From Microvirga sp. (GTDB taxonomy: Bacteria; Pseudomonadota; Alphaproteobacteria; Rhizobiales; Beijerinckiaceae): a stretch of DNA of 42,057 bases. Of the stretch, positions 9,335-18,455 are shown in pieces. A program made the translations under genes and the position numbers. The stretch lies in contig JAKOMT010000009.1 of assembly GCA_022241475.1 (NCBI GenBank), positions 50,552 through 92,608 of the forward strand, read 5' to 3'. A model generated the notes under the pieces. The model had not been told where the DNA came from. It made no database searches and worked only from the letters and a program-made list of their open reading frames with translations. Within the stretch, counting starts at the first letter, position 1. Each line of letters starts with the position of its first letter.

Positions 9335-10957
9335 ATGAACGCTCTAACGAGCATCCCCGCAATAGGCGGGGCGATCATCAAGGCGGGCCTGGGGGCGGCC
9401 CTGATCACGACGGTCATGGCCGGATTGTCGGCCGAAGCGCAGACGCCGGCGCTGAAGCCCGGCGGCACGGTCGTCGCCGCGATCAACGGCGATCCACCGG
9501 TCCTCAACACGATCTTCGGCGCGGACGTGCTCGCGGTGACGCTCAGCGGCCAGATCCACGACACGCTGATCACCCTCGACCAGCAGCTGAACGCGCATCC
9601 CGCGCTGGCCGAATCCTGGGAGATCAGCGCCGACGGCCTGACCTACACGTTCAACCTGCGCGAGAATGTGAAGTGGCATGACGGAGCCCCGTTCACCGCC
9701 GAGGACGTGCGCTACAGCTTCCTCGACCTGCTGCCCAAGCACAACTCGCTCGCGGAGGCGACCTTCTCGGCCGTCGAGTCGATCGATACGCCGGACGATC
9801 ACACGGTCATCGTCAAGCTCAAGGGCGTCGATCCGGCCTTCTTCCCCTGGGCGTTCTCTCAGACGAATTTCGGGCAGATCTACCCGAAGCACATCTACGA
9901 GGGCACGGACGCCGGCCAGAACCCGGCGAACTTCGCGCCTATCGGGACCGGGCCGTTCAAATTCCGCGAATGGGCGCGCGGGAGCCACATCACGCTCGAG
10001 CGCAATCCGGATTATTTCGAGCCGGTCAATCTCGAGCGCGTCGTGTTCCAGATCATCCCCGAGCCGGGCGCCCGACAGGTCGCTCTCGAGCGGGGCGACA
10101 TCGACTACCTGCCCTATTTCGCTCTGGCCCCCTCGGCCATCGACCCGCTCTCGAGCCACCCCGACACGGAAGTGATCGACGCGATGCGCCCGCCCCAGGG
10201 CGAGATCATCATGTTCATCAACCAGCGCAGCGAGCCGCTCAGCGACGTGCGCGTGCGCAAGGCTCTCGCCCACGCCATCGATCGCGAGCAGATCGTCGAC
10301 CTCGCCCTCGACGGACGCGCCATCCCCGGATCGAGCCCGATCCGGTCCGACAACCCGCTCTTCTACAACCCGGACGTCGAGAAATATCCGCGCGACGTCG
10401 CCCGCGCCAACGCGCTGCTCGACGAGGCCGGTTTCGCGCGCGGGGCCGACGGCCAACGCTTCACGCTCCGCCTCGCCTTCCAGGCGAACGGCGAAGGCGG
10501 GGCGCTGCAATCGGCGGCGGAGATCATCCGCGAGCAGGCGCGCGAGATCGGGGTGCAGGTCGAGCTCACGCCCTCCGACGCCGCGACCTGGCAGGAGCGG
10601 TCCTTCATCCAATGGGACTTCGACCTGACCATGGGCTCGTTCGGCACGGGCCCCGATCCCGCAATCGGCGTCGCGCGCCTCTACATCACCGAGAACATCG
10701 TGCAGCGCAACGCCAGCAACCTGACCGGCTACAGCAATCCCAAGGTCGACGAGCTGTTCGCGCAGGGCGCGGTCGAGATCGATCCCGAGGCGCGCAAGCG
10801 CATCTATCAGGAAGTTCAGGCGATCCTCGTCGACGAACTTCCCGCGATCTGGCTGTGGGAGAAGTTCTACCCCATCGCCGTCCGGCGCGGCCTGGTCGGG
10901 ATGCCGTCCGGCGCGATGCATTCCGAGCCCTGGCACAAGGTCGGCTGGGCCGAGTGA
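9335..10957 (+). CDS. ABC transporter substrate-binding protein, SBP family 5 (DppA/OppA type)
   Basis: A 540-residue periplasmic binding protein. The start at 9335 has GGAGGTGG just upstream and gives a signal peptide with a hydrophobic core (IIKAGLGAALITTVMAGL) and probable cleavage after AEA. The mature part carries the family-5 signature PALAESWEISADGLTYTFNL, then VKWHDGAPFTAEDV and later VRKALAHAIDREQIVD. It is encoded after the permeases and ATPases, 64 bp beyond the last ATPase gene, and has its own strong ribosome binding site, consistent with higher expression. It delivers the substrate to the two DppBC-type permeases. Family-5 proteins bind peptides, opines, sugars or metal chelates; the ligand here cannot be read from the sequence. 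Confidence 0.92.
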   Translation: MNALTSIPAIGGAIIKAGLGAALITTVMAGLSAEAQTPALKPGGTVVAAINGDPPVLNTIFGADVLAVTLSGQIHDTLITLDQQLNAHPALAESWEISADGLTYTFNLRENVKWHDGAPFTAEDVRYSFLDLLPKHNSLAEATFSAVESIDTPDDHTVIVKLKGVDPAFFPWAFSQTNFGQIYPKHIYEGTDAGQNPANFAPIGTGPFKFREWARGSHITLERNPDYFEPVNLERVVFQIIPEPGARQVALERGDIDYLPYFALAPSAIDPLSSHPDTEVIDAMRPPQGEIIMFINQRSEPLSDVRVRKALAHAIDREQIVDLALDGRAIPGSSPIRSDNPLFYNPDVEKYPRDVARANALLDEAGFARGADGQRFTLRLAFQANGEGGALQSAAEIIREQAREIGVQVELTPSDAATWQERSFIQWDFDLTMGSFGTGPDPAIGVARLYITENIVQRNASNLTGYSNPKVDELFAQGAVEIDPEARKRIYQEVQAILVDELPAIWLWEKFYPIAVRRGLVGMPSGAMHSEPWHKVGWAE

Positions 10958-11043
10958 TCCCGATGACGGCCCTCCGCCCCGCGCGGGCGGAGGGCTCTTC
11001 GACGTTCAAGAAGCAAAAAATGAATCGAGAAATGGAGAACCCC

Positions 11044-11967
11044 ATGGCCGCTTCCGAAACCCTCCCCCCCGGTCGGGAGCACTGGACGACGTGCGAAGGC
11101 TCGCGCCTGTTCCTCTGGGAGAAGCAGGCCCCCGGCGCGGACAAGCGGGGAACAGTGCTCTTCGTTCACGGCTCGTCCATGGCGTCCCAGCCGACATTCG
11201 ACCTCACGGTGCCGGGGCGTCCCGATTCCTCGGTGATGGACTGGTTCCGCGAGCGCGGCTTCGACACCTGGTGCTTCGACTCGCGTGGCTACGGCCGCTC
11301 CGACAAGCCCGAGGGCTTCAACGCCTATATCGGCGAGGGCGCGGACGACATCGCGGCCGCGGCCGACTACATCCAGAAGACCAGCGGCGCCGGCCCGCTC
11401 TGCGTCTACGGCATTTCGTCCGGCGCGCTCAAGGCGGCGGCCTTCGCGGAGCGGCGCCCCGAGATGGTGAGCAAGCTCGCGCTCGACGCTTACGTCTGGA
11501 CGGGAGCCGACAGCCCGACGCTCGCCGAGCGGCGCAAGAAGCTGCCGAACTTCAAGGCCGGCTCGCGACGCCCGATCGACATGGATTTCGTGCGCTCGAT
11601 CTTCACCCGCGACCATCCGGGAACGGCCGAGGACCGCGTCGTCGAGGCGTTCGGCAAGGCCATCACGGCTCTCGACGATTCGATGCCCAACGGCACCTAT
11701 ATCGACATGTGCACGAATCTGCCGCTCAACGATCCCGCCCGCATCACCGTGCCGACGCTCGTCATGCGCGGCGAGTACGACGGAATCGCGAGCTTCGGCG
11801 ACCTTCTCGCCTTCTTCGAGAAGCTGCCCCATCCCGATAAGCAGTTCACGGTGATGCAGGGCATCTCGCACGCCTCGTTCCAGCAGAAGAACTATCGGAT
11901 GGTCTACGACATCCTCTACGCGTTCTTCGGGCGGGAAGCCCCGGTGTACACAGGCGCCGCAAAGTAA
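11044..11967 (+). CDS. Alpha/beta hydrolase
   Basis: A 307-residue alpha/beta-hydrolase fold protein without a signal peptide. Visible are the oxyanion HGSS motif (FVHGSSMASQ), the DSRGYGRSD strand-loop, the nucleophile elbow GISSG (VYGISSGALKAA), the late acid strand VPTLVMRGEYDG and the catalytic His in MQGISHASFQ. The triad is therefore complete. The ATG at 11044 has GGAG ten bases upstream; in-frame ATGs at 11020 and 11032 are possible but less well placed. It lies 86 bp after the binding protein gene and probably belongs to the same operon, giving a third hydrolase in the pathway. The substrate is unknown (ester, lactone or C-C bond). Confidence 0.88.
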   Translation: MAASETLPPGREHWTTCEGSRLFLWEKQAPGADKRGTVLFVHGSSMASQPTFDLTVPGRPDSSVMDWFRERGFDTWCFDSRGYGRSDKPEGFNAYIGEGADDIAAAADYIQKTSGAGPLCVYGISSGALKAAAFAERRPEMVSKLALDAYVWTGADSPTLAERRKKLPNFKAGSRRPIDMDFVRSIFTRDHPGTAEDRVVEAFGKAITALDDSMPNGTYIDMCTNLPLNDPARITVPTLVMRGEYDGIASFGDLLAFFEKLPHPDKQFTVMQGISHASFQQKNYRMVYDILYAFFGREAPVYTGAAK

Positions 11968-12137
11968 AGATACGGGGGGCGCGTCGCACAGCCTTAGGGC
12001 GAACGACGCGACCCGCCGTTACACTCGGCGCGGCTGCTCGAAACAGCTCTCTCGACAGATCGGCGCGTCAGCGCGGCGGCGGGGAAGTCGACGGTGCCCG
12101 GTGGGAGATGCGCCCCGGGCGAACGCGGCGAATGCGA
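11968..12137. other. Convergent intergenic region
   Basis: This 170-bp gap lies between the convergent ends of the alpha/beta hydrolase and metallopeptidase genes. A terminator is expected here, but I see no strong hairpin followed by a T-run. Confidence 0.35.
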
Positions 12138-12986
12138 TCATCTCTCGAAGGTGTTGCATCCGCGTATGTCGCCTCCATTGAATCCGGTCGTGAACCAGGT
12201 CATGCGCTGCTCGGACGAGCCGTGAGTGAAGCTGTCGGGGACAACCTGCCCCTGTCCGACCCGCTGAAGTCGATCGTCGCCGATCGCCGCTGCGGTGGAG
12301 AGCGCCTCCTCGATATCGCCTTCTTCGAGAATGCTCCACCGGGCGTCCGCATGATGCGCCCAGACGCCCGCGATGCAATCCGCCATCAACTCGAGGCCCA
12401 CGGAAAGCGCGTTCGCCTCCGCCTGAGACGTGGCGCGCCGAGCCTCCTGAACCTTCGGAAGGATCCCGACGACATTCTGCACATGATGCGCCGCCTCGTG
12501 AGCGATCACGTAGGCATATGCGAAATCGCCGCCGCCACCGAGGCGGCTATCCATTTCGGCGAAGAAGGACGTGTCGAGATAGATCGTCTGATCGAGCGGG
12601 CAGTAGAACGGACCCGTCGCCGATTGCGCGAAACCGCAGCCCGATTGTGTCTGGCCGGTGAAGAGCGCGAGGCGCGGCGCCTGATAGGCCACGTTCGCTT
12701 GCGTCGGCAGAATGTCGTGGAAGACGTCCTCCGTACTGCCGATTACGGCCGCCACAAACCGCCCGGTCTCGTCATCCGGCGTGCCGCCTGGCGTGGACTG
12801 CGTCACCGCGCTCCCCCCGCCGGACACCATCTCCGCGCCCTGGATCAGCACGCGCGGGTCGATGCCCAGCGCATAGCCGACAATCCCCAGGATCAGAATT
12901 GTGCCGATGCCGAGCCCGCCGGCGACGCTACGCTGGCCCCGGCGATCTTCAACGTTTCGAGATGTTCGAAATCGGTCCCAACGCAT
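12138..12986 (-). CDS. Neutral zinc metallopeptidase (YpfJ family)
   Basis: A 282-residue protein. It begins MRWDRFRTSRNVEDRRGQ, the conserved basic start of this family, followed by one membrane span at about residues 24-41 (LGIGTILILGIVGYALG). The remaining domain is periplasmic and holds the zinc motif HEAAH at 163-167 (YVIAHEAAHHVQN), with a downstream metal Glu likely in LELMADCIAGVWAHH. A Cys pair is seen in SGCGFAQSATGPFYCP. An ATG seven codons upstream (13007) is possible; I prefer 12986 because it starts the conserved block. Family members are widespread putative membrane-anchored metalloproteases of unknown substrate. It is a lone gene, convergent with the upstream catabolic operon. 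Confidence 0.88.
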   Translation of the reverse strand: MRWDRFRTSRNVEDRRGQRSVAGGLGIGTILILGIVGYALGIDPRVLIQGAEMVSGGGSAVTQSTPGGTPDDETGRFVAAVIGSTEDVFHDILPTQANVAYQAPRLALFTGQTQSGCGFAQSATGPFYCPLDQTIYLDTSFFAEMDSRLGGGGDFAYAYVIAHEAAHHVQNVVGILPKVQEARRATSQAEANALSVGLELMADCIAGVWAHHADARWSILEEGDIEEALSTAAAIGDDRLQRVGQGQVVPDSFTHGSSEQRMTWFTTGFNGGDIRGCNTFER

Positions 12987-13524
12987 GACGCCATGCCTCC
13001 TTGACACTCATGCGCCAGCTCCACGCAGCCGACGGACGCTCCGCACGATGAACGTGGTGGCCGAGCAGAAGATATCGTTTCAAACTGACTCCGCGCACAC
13101 AATCGCGAGCCTGGCAACAAAGTTCCTCAACATGATCGAGGACGTTCCGGAATTGGCATTGTCGACGTCTGTCTCAGGCGAGAGGCGGCCGGGTGAGGAT
13201 GAGAACATCGGCTCCCGCATTTCGTGATCGCGCTCCACGGGGGACGGCCTAGGAGAGCCGAGCGGAGACGGATTTGGACACAGTCTCCCGCGCCCGCGCC
13301 GACGCATCGCGCTGGATGTCGCGACCAGCGGTCGCGGGAGGGCTTCCGCGCACCATCGTTGAGGCGGTCTGGCCACCATTTCTCGTGATCTTTTCTGTGG
13401 TTGCTGAATATTTTCGTAGCGGACATCGAACTGAATTTGCCGAGATTTGTTATGGGATATTAGTGATTGCCCGCGTGACGCCTGTGCAGGTGGAGGCGCC
13501 CGCACGCATGAAAGATGATGTTCG
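12987..13524. other. Gene-poor region, uncertain small ORFs
   Basis: About 540 bp separate the divergent metallopeptidase and serine-hydrolase genes. The longest plus-strand frame, 13274-13531, encodes 85 residues with a hydrophobic patch (VWPPFLVIFSVVAEYF). Its stop overlaps the next start codon (ATGCTGA), which would suit translational coupling. It has no clear ribosome binding site or recognisable domain. A second plus-strand frame, 13048-13227, and minus-strand frames also lack supporting features. The region is probably regulatory or decayed sequence. Local AT-rich stretches around 13380-13470 could hold the hydrolase promoter. Confidence 0.35.
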
Positions 13525-14511
13525 ATGCTGAACCGCCGCGCCTTCTCGGTTGGACTCGTTTCCGCGCTTGCGGCGCCCTTCGTGCAGCGGGCGCACGCCC
13601 AGTCCGTTGACGATATCCGCTCACTGGTCGGGGAAATGCCCCAGCTTCATTCGCTCCTGGTGCAGCGCGGCGATGACATCGTTGTGGCCGAGGCGCCCCG
13701 TGGGGCCGGCCTCGATAGGCTTGCGAACATCAAGTCCTGTTCGAAGAGCGTCGTCGCACTCTTGACCGGCAGCGCGATCGCGAACGGGTCGATCGCCGGC
13801 GTCAACGCGACGTTGGGTGAAGTCGCGCCCGATATCGTTTCGTCGGACGCGACCGCTGGCGTCGCGGATCTGACAATAGAGGACCTGATCACTTTACGGG
13901 CCGGCCTCGAGGGCACTTCAGGCGGCAATTACGGACGCTGGGTCAACTCGGGCAATTGGGTCGCGTTCGCTTTGCGACGACCGATGATCGGCAGGCCCGG
14001 CGTGCGCATGATCTATTCGACCGGCACGACCCATATCCTCGGCGTCGCACTGACCATTGCGACAGGGCGCAGCCTGCTCGAGCAGGCGCGATCCGTTCTT
14101 GGCCGCCCATTGGGCATCGAAATCCCCCCCTGGACCCAAGATCCGCAGGGGTTCTACATGGGCGGCAACGAAATGGCGCTGACGCCGCGCGCAATGTTGC
14201 GGATCGCTCTTCTGATGCGCGACGGCGGGCGGTTCGAGGGTGAACAGGTCATTTCGTCCGACTGGATTCAAGCCTCGGTCGAACGCCGCACCCGCTCGCC
14301 ATATTCCGGGCTCGACTACGGCTACGGCTGGTTCCTGAGCGAAAGCGGTTACATCATCGCTCGCGGATATGGCGGCCAGATCATCGCAGCGCATCCCGAA
14401 CGGGCGCTGGCCGTCGCCATCACGTCAGACCCAAATAGCCCGGCAAGGTCTGACGGACATTTTGGTCGGTTGATGGACCTGCTTGAAGGGCCGCTGCTTG
14501 CGCTGGCCTGA
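13525..14511 (+). CDS. Tat-exported serine hydrolase (beta-lactamase/esterase class C-like family)
   Basis: A 328-residue protein with a Tat-like signal (NRRAFSVGLVSALAA, cleavage near AHA-Q). The penicillin-binding/beta-lactamase-fold SxxK motif is S71-C-S-K74 (IKSCSKSVVALL). The second-motif Tyr is Y164 in IYSTG, where Asn of the usual YxN is Thr. The third motif is probably in ARGYGGQII near the C-terminus. Such proteins are mostly esterases, DD-peptidases or 6-aminohexanoate-dimer-hydrolase-like enzymes acting in the periplasm; true beta-lactamase activity is not implied. It stands alone. A CGCGGG/CCCGCG hairpin lies just after its stop (around 14515-14540) but has no T-run. Confidence 0.82.
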   Translation: MLNRRAFSVGLVSALAAPFVQRAHAQSVDDIRSLVGEMPQLHSLLVQRGDDIVVAEAPRGAGLDRLANIKSCSKSVVALLTGSAIANGSIAGVNATLGEVAPDIVSSDATAGVADLTIEDLITLRAGLEGTSGGNYGRWVNSGNWVAFALRRPMIGRPGVRMIYSTGTTHILGVALTIATGRSLLEQARSVLGRPLGIEIPPWTQDPQGFYMGGNEMALTPRAMLRIALLMRDGGRFEGEQVISSDWIQASVERRTRSPYSGLDYGYGWFLSESGYIIARGYGGQIIAAHPERALAVAITSDPNSPARSDGHFGRLMDLLEGPLLALA

Positions 14512-14679
14512 CACCGCGGGTTTCCAGCCCGCGAGGATCGTTCGAAGCTCCGCGAGCGGCGGGTGCTGACAATCCTTCGCGTGACCGGTAAGCTCGCAAC
14601 GAGCCTTCCACATGCGCGACCGTCTTGAGAGCCGGATACCGGCCGTGCGGCGCGAGGGGGGCGGGAGGAATGGCCAGGC

Positions 14680-15546
14680 ATGGGCTTCGAGCCGAAACCG
14701 AGCGCGACGAGACGCGCCTTTCTGATTGGCGCCGCCGCCAGCCTCGCCGCGCCGTCGGTGCACGCCGCGCCGGAGCCTTTCCGCATCGGTCTGACGCCCG
14801 TATTCCTCGATTCCGACCTGCGCCTGACCGGACAGATCGAGGCCTATCTCACGGATCGGCTCGCGCGCCCGGTGAGCCTCGTCAAGCGGCGCACCTACAT
14901 GGAGATCACGTCGCTGCTCATCGCAGGGCATCTCGACGCGGCGTGGATATGCGGGCTGCCCTTCGTGCAGCATCGGCGCGCACTCGCGCTCGTGGCCGCG
15001 CCGCTCTATCGCGGCGAACCGACCTACCGTTCCCTCCTGATCGCGCGGAAGGAGGCGCAGGCGCCCGACGCCGACGCTCTTCGCGGATCCGTGCATGCGT
15101 TCTCCGATCCAGACAGCAATTCGGGCCAGCTCGTCACTCGCGCATGGCTCGTAAGGCAAGGCGAGGAGCCCGAAAACTTCTTCGCGCGCACCTTCTTCGC
15201 CTATGGCCATCGCAACGTGATCCGCGCCGTCGCGGCGGGTCTCGCAGGTTCTGGCTCGGTCGACAGCTACGTCTACGAGGTGGTCGCCGAGATCGAGCCC
15301 GATCTGGTGGCCGCCACGAGCGTCGTGCGCGCCTCCGAGCCGATGGGTTTCCCGCCGATCGCGGCTCCGCGCAACGGCGACGAGGGTTTGCGCCGCGCGA
15401 CCGCCGAGGCGCTGATGGCTATGGGGGAAGCGCCGCTCGGGCGCGAAATCCTCGCAACGCTTCGCCTCGATGGGTTCGCCGAGCCCGATCCTGCGCTCTA
15501 CGACGGAATCGAAAGGATCGCGCGCGTCGTGGGAGTCCTTGGATGA
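14680..15546 (+). CDS. PhnD-like periplasmic substrate-binding protein, probable sensor partner
   Basis: A 288-residue protein with a Tat-like signal peptide (TRRAFLIGAAASLAAPSVHA). The mature part follows the PhnD/phosphonate-binding pattern: FRIGLTPVFLDSD, LTDRLARPVSLVKRRTYMEI, LDAAWICGLPFV, FSDPDSNSGQLVTRAWL and a C-terminal VVRASEPMGFPPIAAP. No ABC permease or ATPase adjoins it. Its stop overlaps the start of the histidine kinase gene (ATGA). This suggests a ligand-sensing accessory protein rather than a transporter part. In tetrathionate sensor kinases (TtrS) a related PhnD-like domain is fused to the kinase (established knowledge); here it would be a separate polypeptide. The ligand is unknown; an oxidised sulfur or phosphorus anion is plausible inference. 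Confidence 0.82.
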   Translation: MGFEPKPSATRRAFLIGAAASLAAPSVHAAPEPFRIGLTPVFLDSDLRLTGQIEAYLTDRLARPVSLVKRRTYMEITSLLIAGHLDAAWICGLPFVQHRRALALVAAPLYRGEPTYRSLLIARKEAQAPDADALRGSVHAFSDPDSNSGQLVTRAWLVRQGEEPENFFARTFFAYGHRNVIRAVAAGLAGSGSVDSYVYEVVAEIEPDLVAATSVVRASEPMGFPPIAAPRNGDEGLRRATAEALMAMGEAPLGREILATLRLDGFAEPDPALYDGIERIARVVGVLG

Positions 15547-16985
15547 GGAGCCTCTCCCCGGCGCGGTGGCCGCTCAGCGTCAAGGTTCCCGTGCTGGTCG
15601 CCTTCCTGATGGTGCTCGTCTCGGCGGGCGTGTCGAAGGCGGTGCTCTGGCGGCTTGACGCGACGCAGGAAGCGCATTTCCAGGAGGTCGCGGACGCTTT
15701 TCTCGAAGGGCTCGCGACCGCCCTGCAGCCGCACGTGATCCGCCGCGATTCCTGGGAGGCCTACGATGTCGTCGAGCGTGCTATCGCCCGCTACGGCGCG
15801 GTGCGGGCCGAATTGCTGGTGGTCTCGCTGGCGGATGGATCGGTTCTGGCCGCAAGCGCGCCGCTTGAGCATCCGATCGGCGCGCCTGCGCCGCCCGAAG
15901 GGCTCGCGGCGCCCGTTCGACCCGCTCTCGGCGACGCGTCCGAGACCGTCTGGATCAGACGCGATCTGTCCGAGGCCGGCATCGCCCTCGGCGCGATCAT
16001 GGCGCGCGTCGACGTCGCGCGTTTTCGCGCCGAACAGGCGGCCGCCTTCTGGGCGCTGCTCGGCTTCAACGCGGTGCTGACGGCGCTTCTCGCGATCCTC
16101 GGCTTCCTCCTCGCGCGGCGCGTGGTGCAACCGTTGGCGCGAGTCGCCAATCTTCTCGGGGAGGCGTCGGGCGGGCGTCTCACGCCGATCCCGACGACGC
16201 AGTTGCCGCCGCCGGACACGGAGGCGGGGCGCGCCTATCGCAGCTACAACGCGGCGGCCGTTGCGATCGACGAGCGCGAGGCGTTGCTCGCGCGGCTCGC
16301 GGCCGAGGAGCGGGCGGCGACGATCGGGCGCTACGCATCCGCCATGGCGCACGAGGTCAACAACCCGCTCGGGGGCCTCTTCAACGCCGTGCGCATGATC
16401 CAGCGGCACGGGGATGACGCCGATCGCCGCGAGCGCGCGGCGCGCCTGATCGAGCGGGGGCTGGAGAGCATCCGCGACGTGGTGCGCGCCTCGCTCGTGC
16501 TCTGGCGCGAAGGCGACGAGGCTGCCGCCGCGCTCACGCGCGAGGACATCGAGGATCTCCGGCAACTGGTCACGAGCGAGGCGGAGCGCCGCTCTCTCGT
16601 GCTGGACTGGGAGAACGACGTCTCCGATCCCGTCGCGATCGATGCGCGGCGAATCCGACAGATCGCGCTCAACCTGTTGATCAACGCCTGCGCGGCCTCA
16701 CCGCCGGGCGGACGAGTTCATCTTTCCGTGTCGCACGGGGCGGGAGCGCTTGCGCTCGCCGTCTCCGACGAAGGGCCGGGCATGCCGCATGATTGCCGGG
16801 CGACTTTGGTCGGCGGCGGTGTGAGCCCGGCGCCCGCCGCGCGCGGCCTCGGCCTTTGGACCGTCGCCCGGCTCGTCTCCGAGCTGGGGGGAACGATCGA
16901 CGTCGACGCCGGACCGGATGGTCGCGGCGCGACGATCGTCGTGCGCGTTTCCCTCGCCGCCGAGGAGGCCCGCGATGCGGCGTGA
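15543..16985 (+). CDS. Sensor histidine kinase (NtrB/DctB-like)
   Basis: A 480-residue membrane kinase. TM1 is about residues 13-33, a periplasmic domain covers about 36-165, and TM2 is about 168-191 (FWALLGFNAVLTALLAIL). A HAMP-like linker follows (ARRVVQPLARVANLLGEASG), then a coiled segment and the H-box AMAHEVNNPLGG with phospho-acceptor H270. ATP-binding motifs are the N-box IALNLLINACAAS (around 374-386), G1 DEGPGM (409-414) and G2 GLGLWTV (435-441). The small periplasmic domain fits interaction with the PhnD-like protein encoded immediately upstream with overlapping stop/start codons. Its gene overlaps the response regulator gene by 11 bp, so all three are co-translated and probably work as one pathway. 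Confidence 0.93.
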   Translation: MRSLSPARWPLSVKVPVLVAFLMVLVSAGVSKAVLWRLDATQEAHFQEVADAFLEGLATALQPHVIRRDSWEAYDVVERAIARYGAVRAELLVVSLADGSVLAASAPLEHPIGAPAPPEGLAAPVRPALGDASETVWIRRDLSEAGIALGAIMARVDVARFRAEQAAAFWALLGFNAVLTALLAILGFLLARRVVQPLARVANLLGEASGGRLTPIPTTQLPPPDTEAGRAYRSYNAAAVAIDEREALLARLAAEERAATIGRYASAMAHEVNNPLGGLFNAVRMIQRHGDDADRRERAARLIERGLESIRDVVRASLVLWREGDEAAAALTREDIEDLRQLVTSEAERRSLVLDWENDVSDPVAIDARRIRQIALNLLINACAASPPGGRVHLSVSHGAGALALAVSDEGPGMPHDCRATLVGGGVSPAPAARGLGLWTVARLVSELGGTIDVDAGPDGRGATIVVRVSLAAEEARDAA

Positions 16986-18291
16986 AACCGGCCCGCTGCT
17001 CGCTCTCGTCGAGGACGATCCCGTGATGGGCCAGTCGATCCTCGACTGGATGGGCGTGGAGGGCTACCGCGTGGTCTGGTTGCGCACGGGCGCGGATGCG
17101 CTCGCCCGGCTCCCCGCCCTCGGAGCGGACGTCGTCGTGTGCGACATCCGACTGCCGGATTTCTCGGGCGAGGAACTGTATCGCACGCTCGCGCCGGTTC
17201 TCGGCCCGACGCCGATCATCTTCGTAACCGGGTTCGGCGATATCGACCAGGCGGTTCGGCTGATGAAGGCGGGCGCCGCCGACTACGTCACGAAGCCCTT
17301 CGACATCGAGACGCTGATCGAGCGTATCGAAGGGCTCATCGCCCCCCATTGGCGTCGCTCGGACGGGTCGGTGCTTGGTGAATCGCCCGCCATCGCCCGG
17401 GTCGAGCGAATCCTGCGGCGCGTCGCGGACGTCGATTCCACCGTGCTCCTCACCGGGCCTAGCGGCTCCGGCAAAGAGGTCGCCGCCCGCTTCCTGCACC
17501 AGGCGGGGCCGCGCGCCTCGCGCCCCTTCCTCGCGATCAACTGCGCCGCGATCCCCGCCGAATTGCTCGAAAGCGAGGTGTTCGGCCACGAACGCGGCGC
17601 GTTCACGGGCGCCGCCGGCCGGCATACGGGCTATTGCGAGCGCGCGCTCGACGGCACGCTGTTCCTCGACGAGGTGGCCGAACTGCCGCTTCCGACGCAG
17701 GCCAAGCTGCTGCGGCTCCTGCAAGAGCGGGTCTTCACGCGCGTCGGCGGCGAGGAGGTCGTGCCGTTTCGCGCGAGGGTGGTCGTAGCCACGAACGCCG
17801 ACCTCGCCGCCCGCGTGCGGGACGGGCGTTTCCGGGAGGATCTGTTCTTCAGGCTCGACGTGATCTCCGTCCCCCTCCCGCCGCTCGCCGCCCGTCGTGA
17901 AGACGTGCTGCCGTTGGCGCGGCGCTTCCTCGGGGAATTGTCCGAACGTTTCGGGCGTGCCGTGTCAGGCTTCACGGTCGAGGCGGAGGCTGCTCTTCTC
18001 GCGCATGATTTTCCGGGCAACGTCAGAGAATTGCGCAACCGGATCGAGCGCGCCGTCGCGCTATCCGACGGCGCGCGTCTCGTGGCTTCCGATCTCTTCC
18101 CCGAGCGTATCGCCATCGCGACGGACGTCGCCTCCGGCACCCTCGCCGACGCGCGTGACGCGCTCGAGCGGCGCCTCATCGCGGCCGCCCTCGCCGAGAC
18201 CGGCGACGCGGCGCGCGCCGCGACCCGCCTCGGCGTCTCCCGATCGACGCTTTTCGACAAGATCAGACGGCTCGGCATGCGCGCCGAGTGA
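16975..18291 (+). CDS. Sigma-54-dependent response regulator (NtrC/DctD family)
   Basis: A 438-residue enhancer-binding protein. The receiver domain (1-120) has acidic residues E13-D14-D15, phospho-acceptor D57 (VVVCDIRLPD) and K107 (VTKPFD). The AAA+ domain (around 132-370) carries Walker A GPSGSGKE (161-168), the sigma-54 contact loop GAFTGA (208-213), Walker B GTLFLDEV (227-234) and the R-finger region. The C-terminal Fis-type helix-turn-helix is ARAATRLGVSRSTLFDKIRR. GAGGAGG upstream supports the start at 16975. The GAFTGA loop means it should activate sigma-54 promoters. A -24/-12 element with paired upstream repeats lies 250 bp downstream, ahead of the Mo-enzyme gene, and is the obvious target. 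Confidence 0.95.
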   Translation: MRRETGPLLALVEDDPVMGQSILDWMGVEGYRVVWLRTGADALARLPALGADVVVCDIRLPDFSGEELYRTLAPVLGPTPIIFVTGFGDIDQAVRLMKAGAADYVTKPFDIETLIERIEGLIAPHWRRSDGSVLGESPAIARVERILRRVADVDSTVLLTGPSGSGKEVAARFLHQAGPRASRPFLAINCAAIPAELLESEVFGHERGAFTGAAGRHTGYCERALDGTLFLDEVAELPLPTQAKLLRLLQERVFTRVGGEEVVPFRARVVVATNADLAARVRDGRFREDLFFRLDVISVPLPPLAARREDVLPLARRFLGELSERFGRAVSGFTVEAEAALLAHDFPGNVRELRNRIERAVALSDGARLVASDLFPERIAIATDVASGTLADARDALERRLIAAALAETGDAARAATRLGVSRSTLFDKIRRLGMRAE

Positions 18292-18343
18292 CGTTGCGTC
18301 GGGCGCGGCTTCGCTGCGGTCCTGCGGGCAAGGCTCGCTCGGG

Positions 18344-18436
18344 ATGGCGAGGAGCGCGCTCGCGATCCTCGTGGCGTCGGCGATCTCCGTTCTCGTGAAC
18401 GTCATCATGCGCCGGCGCGAAGCAATCTGCTCCTGA
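18344..18436 (+). CDS. Possible 30-residue single-span membrane peptide
   Basis: A short frame from an ATG at 18344 encodes one hydrophobic helix (LAILVASAISVLVNVIM) followed by RRREAICS, giving the positive-inside topology of a small membrane protein. About nine in ten third codon positions are G or C, like the surrounding genes. It lies downstream of the response regulator and upstream of the sigma-54 promoter on the same strand. The ribosome binding site is weak (AAGG about 10 bases upstream), so it may be chance. No family is recognised. Confidence 0.35.
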   Translation: MARSALAILVASAISVLVNVIMRRREAICS

Positions 18437-18455
18437 CGCCCCGAGGGCCGAATCC

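Noticed and set aside
13525..14511. Antibiotic-resistance beta-lactamase
   Set aside because: SxxK is present but the YxN Asn is replaced and the overall sequence fits esterase-like relatives; a resistance role is not supported.
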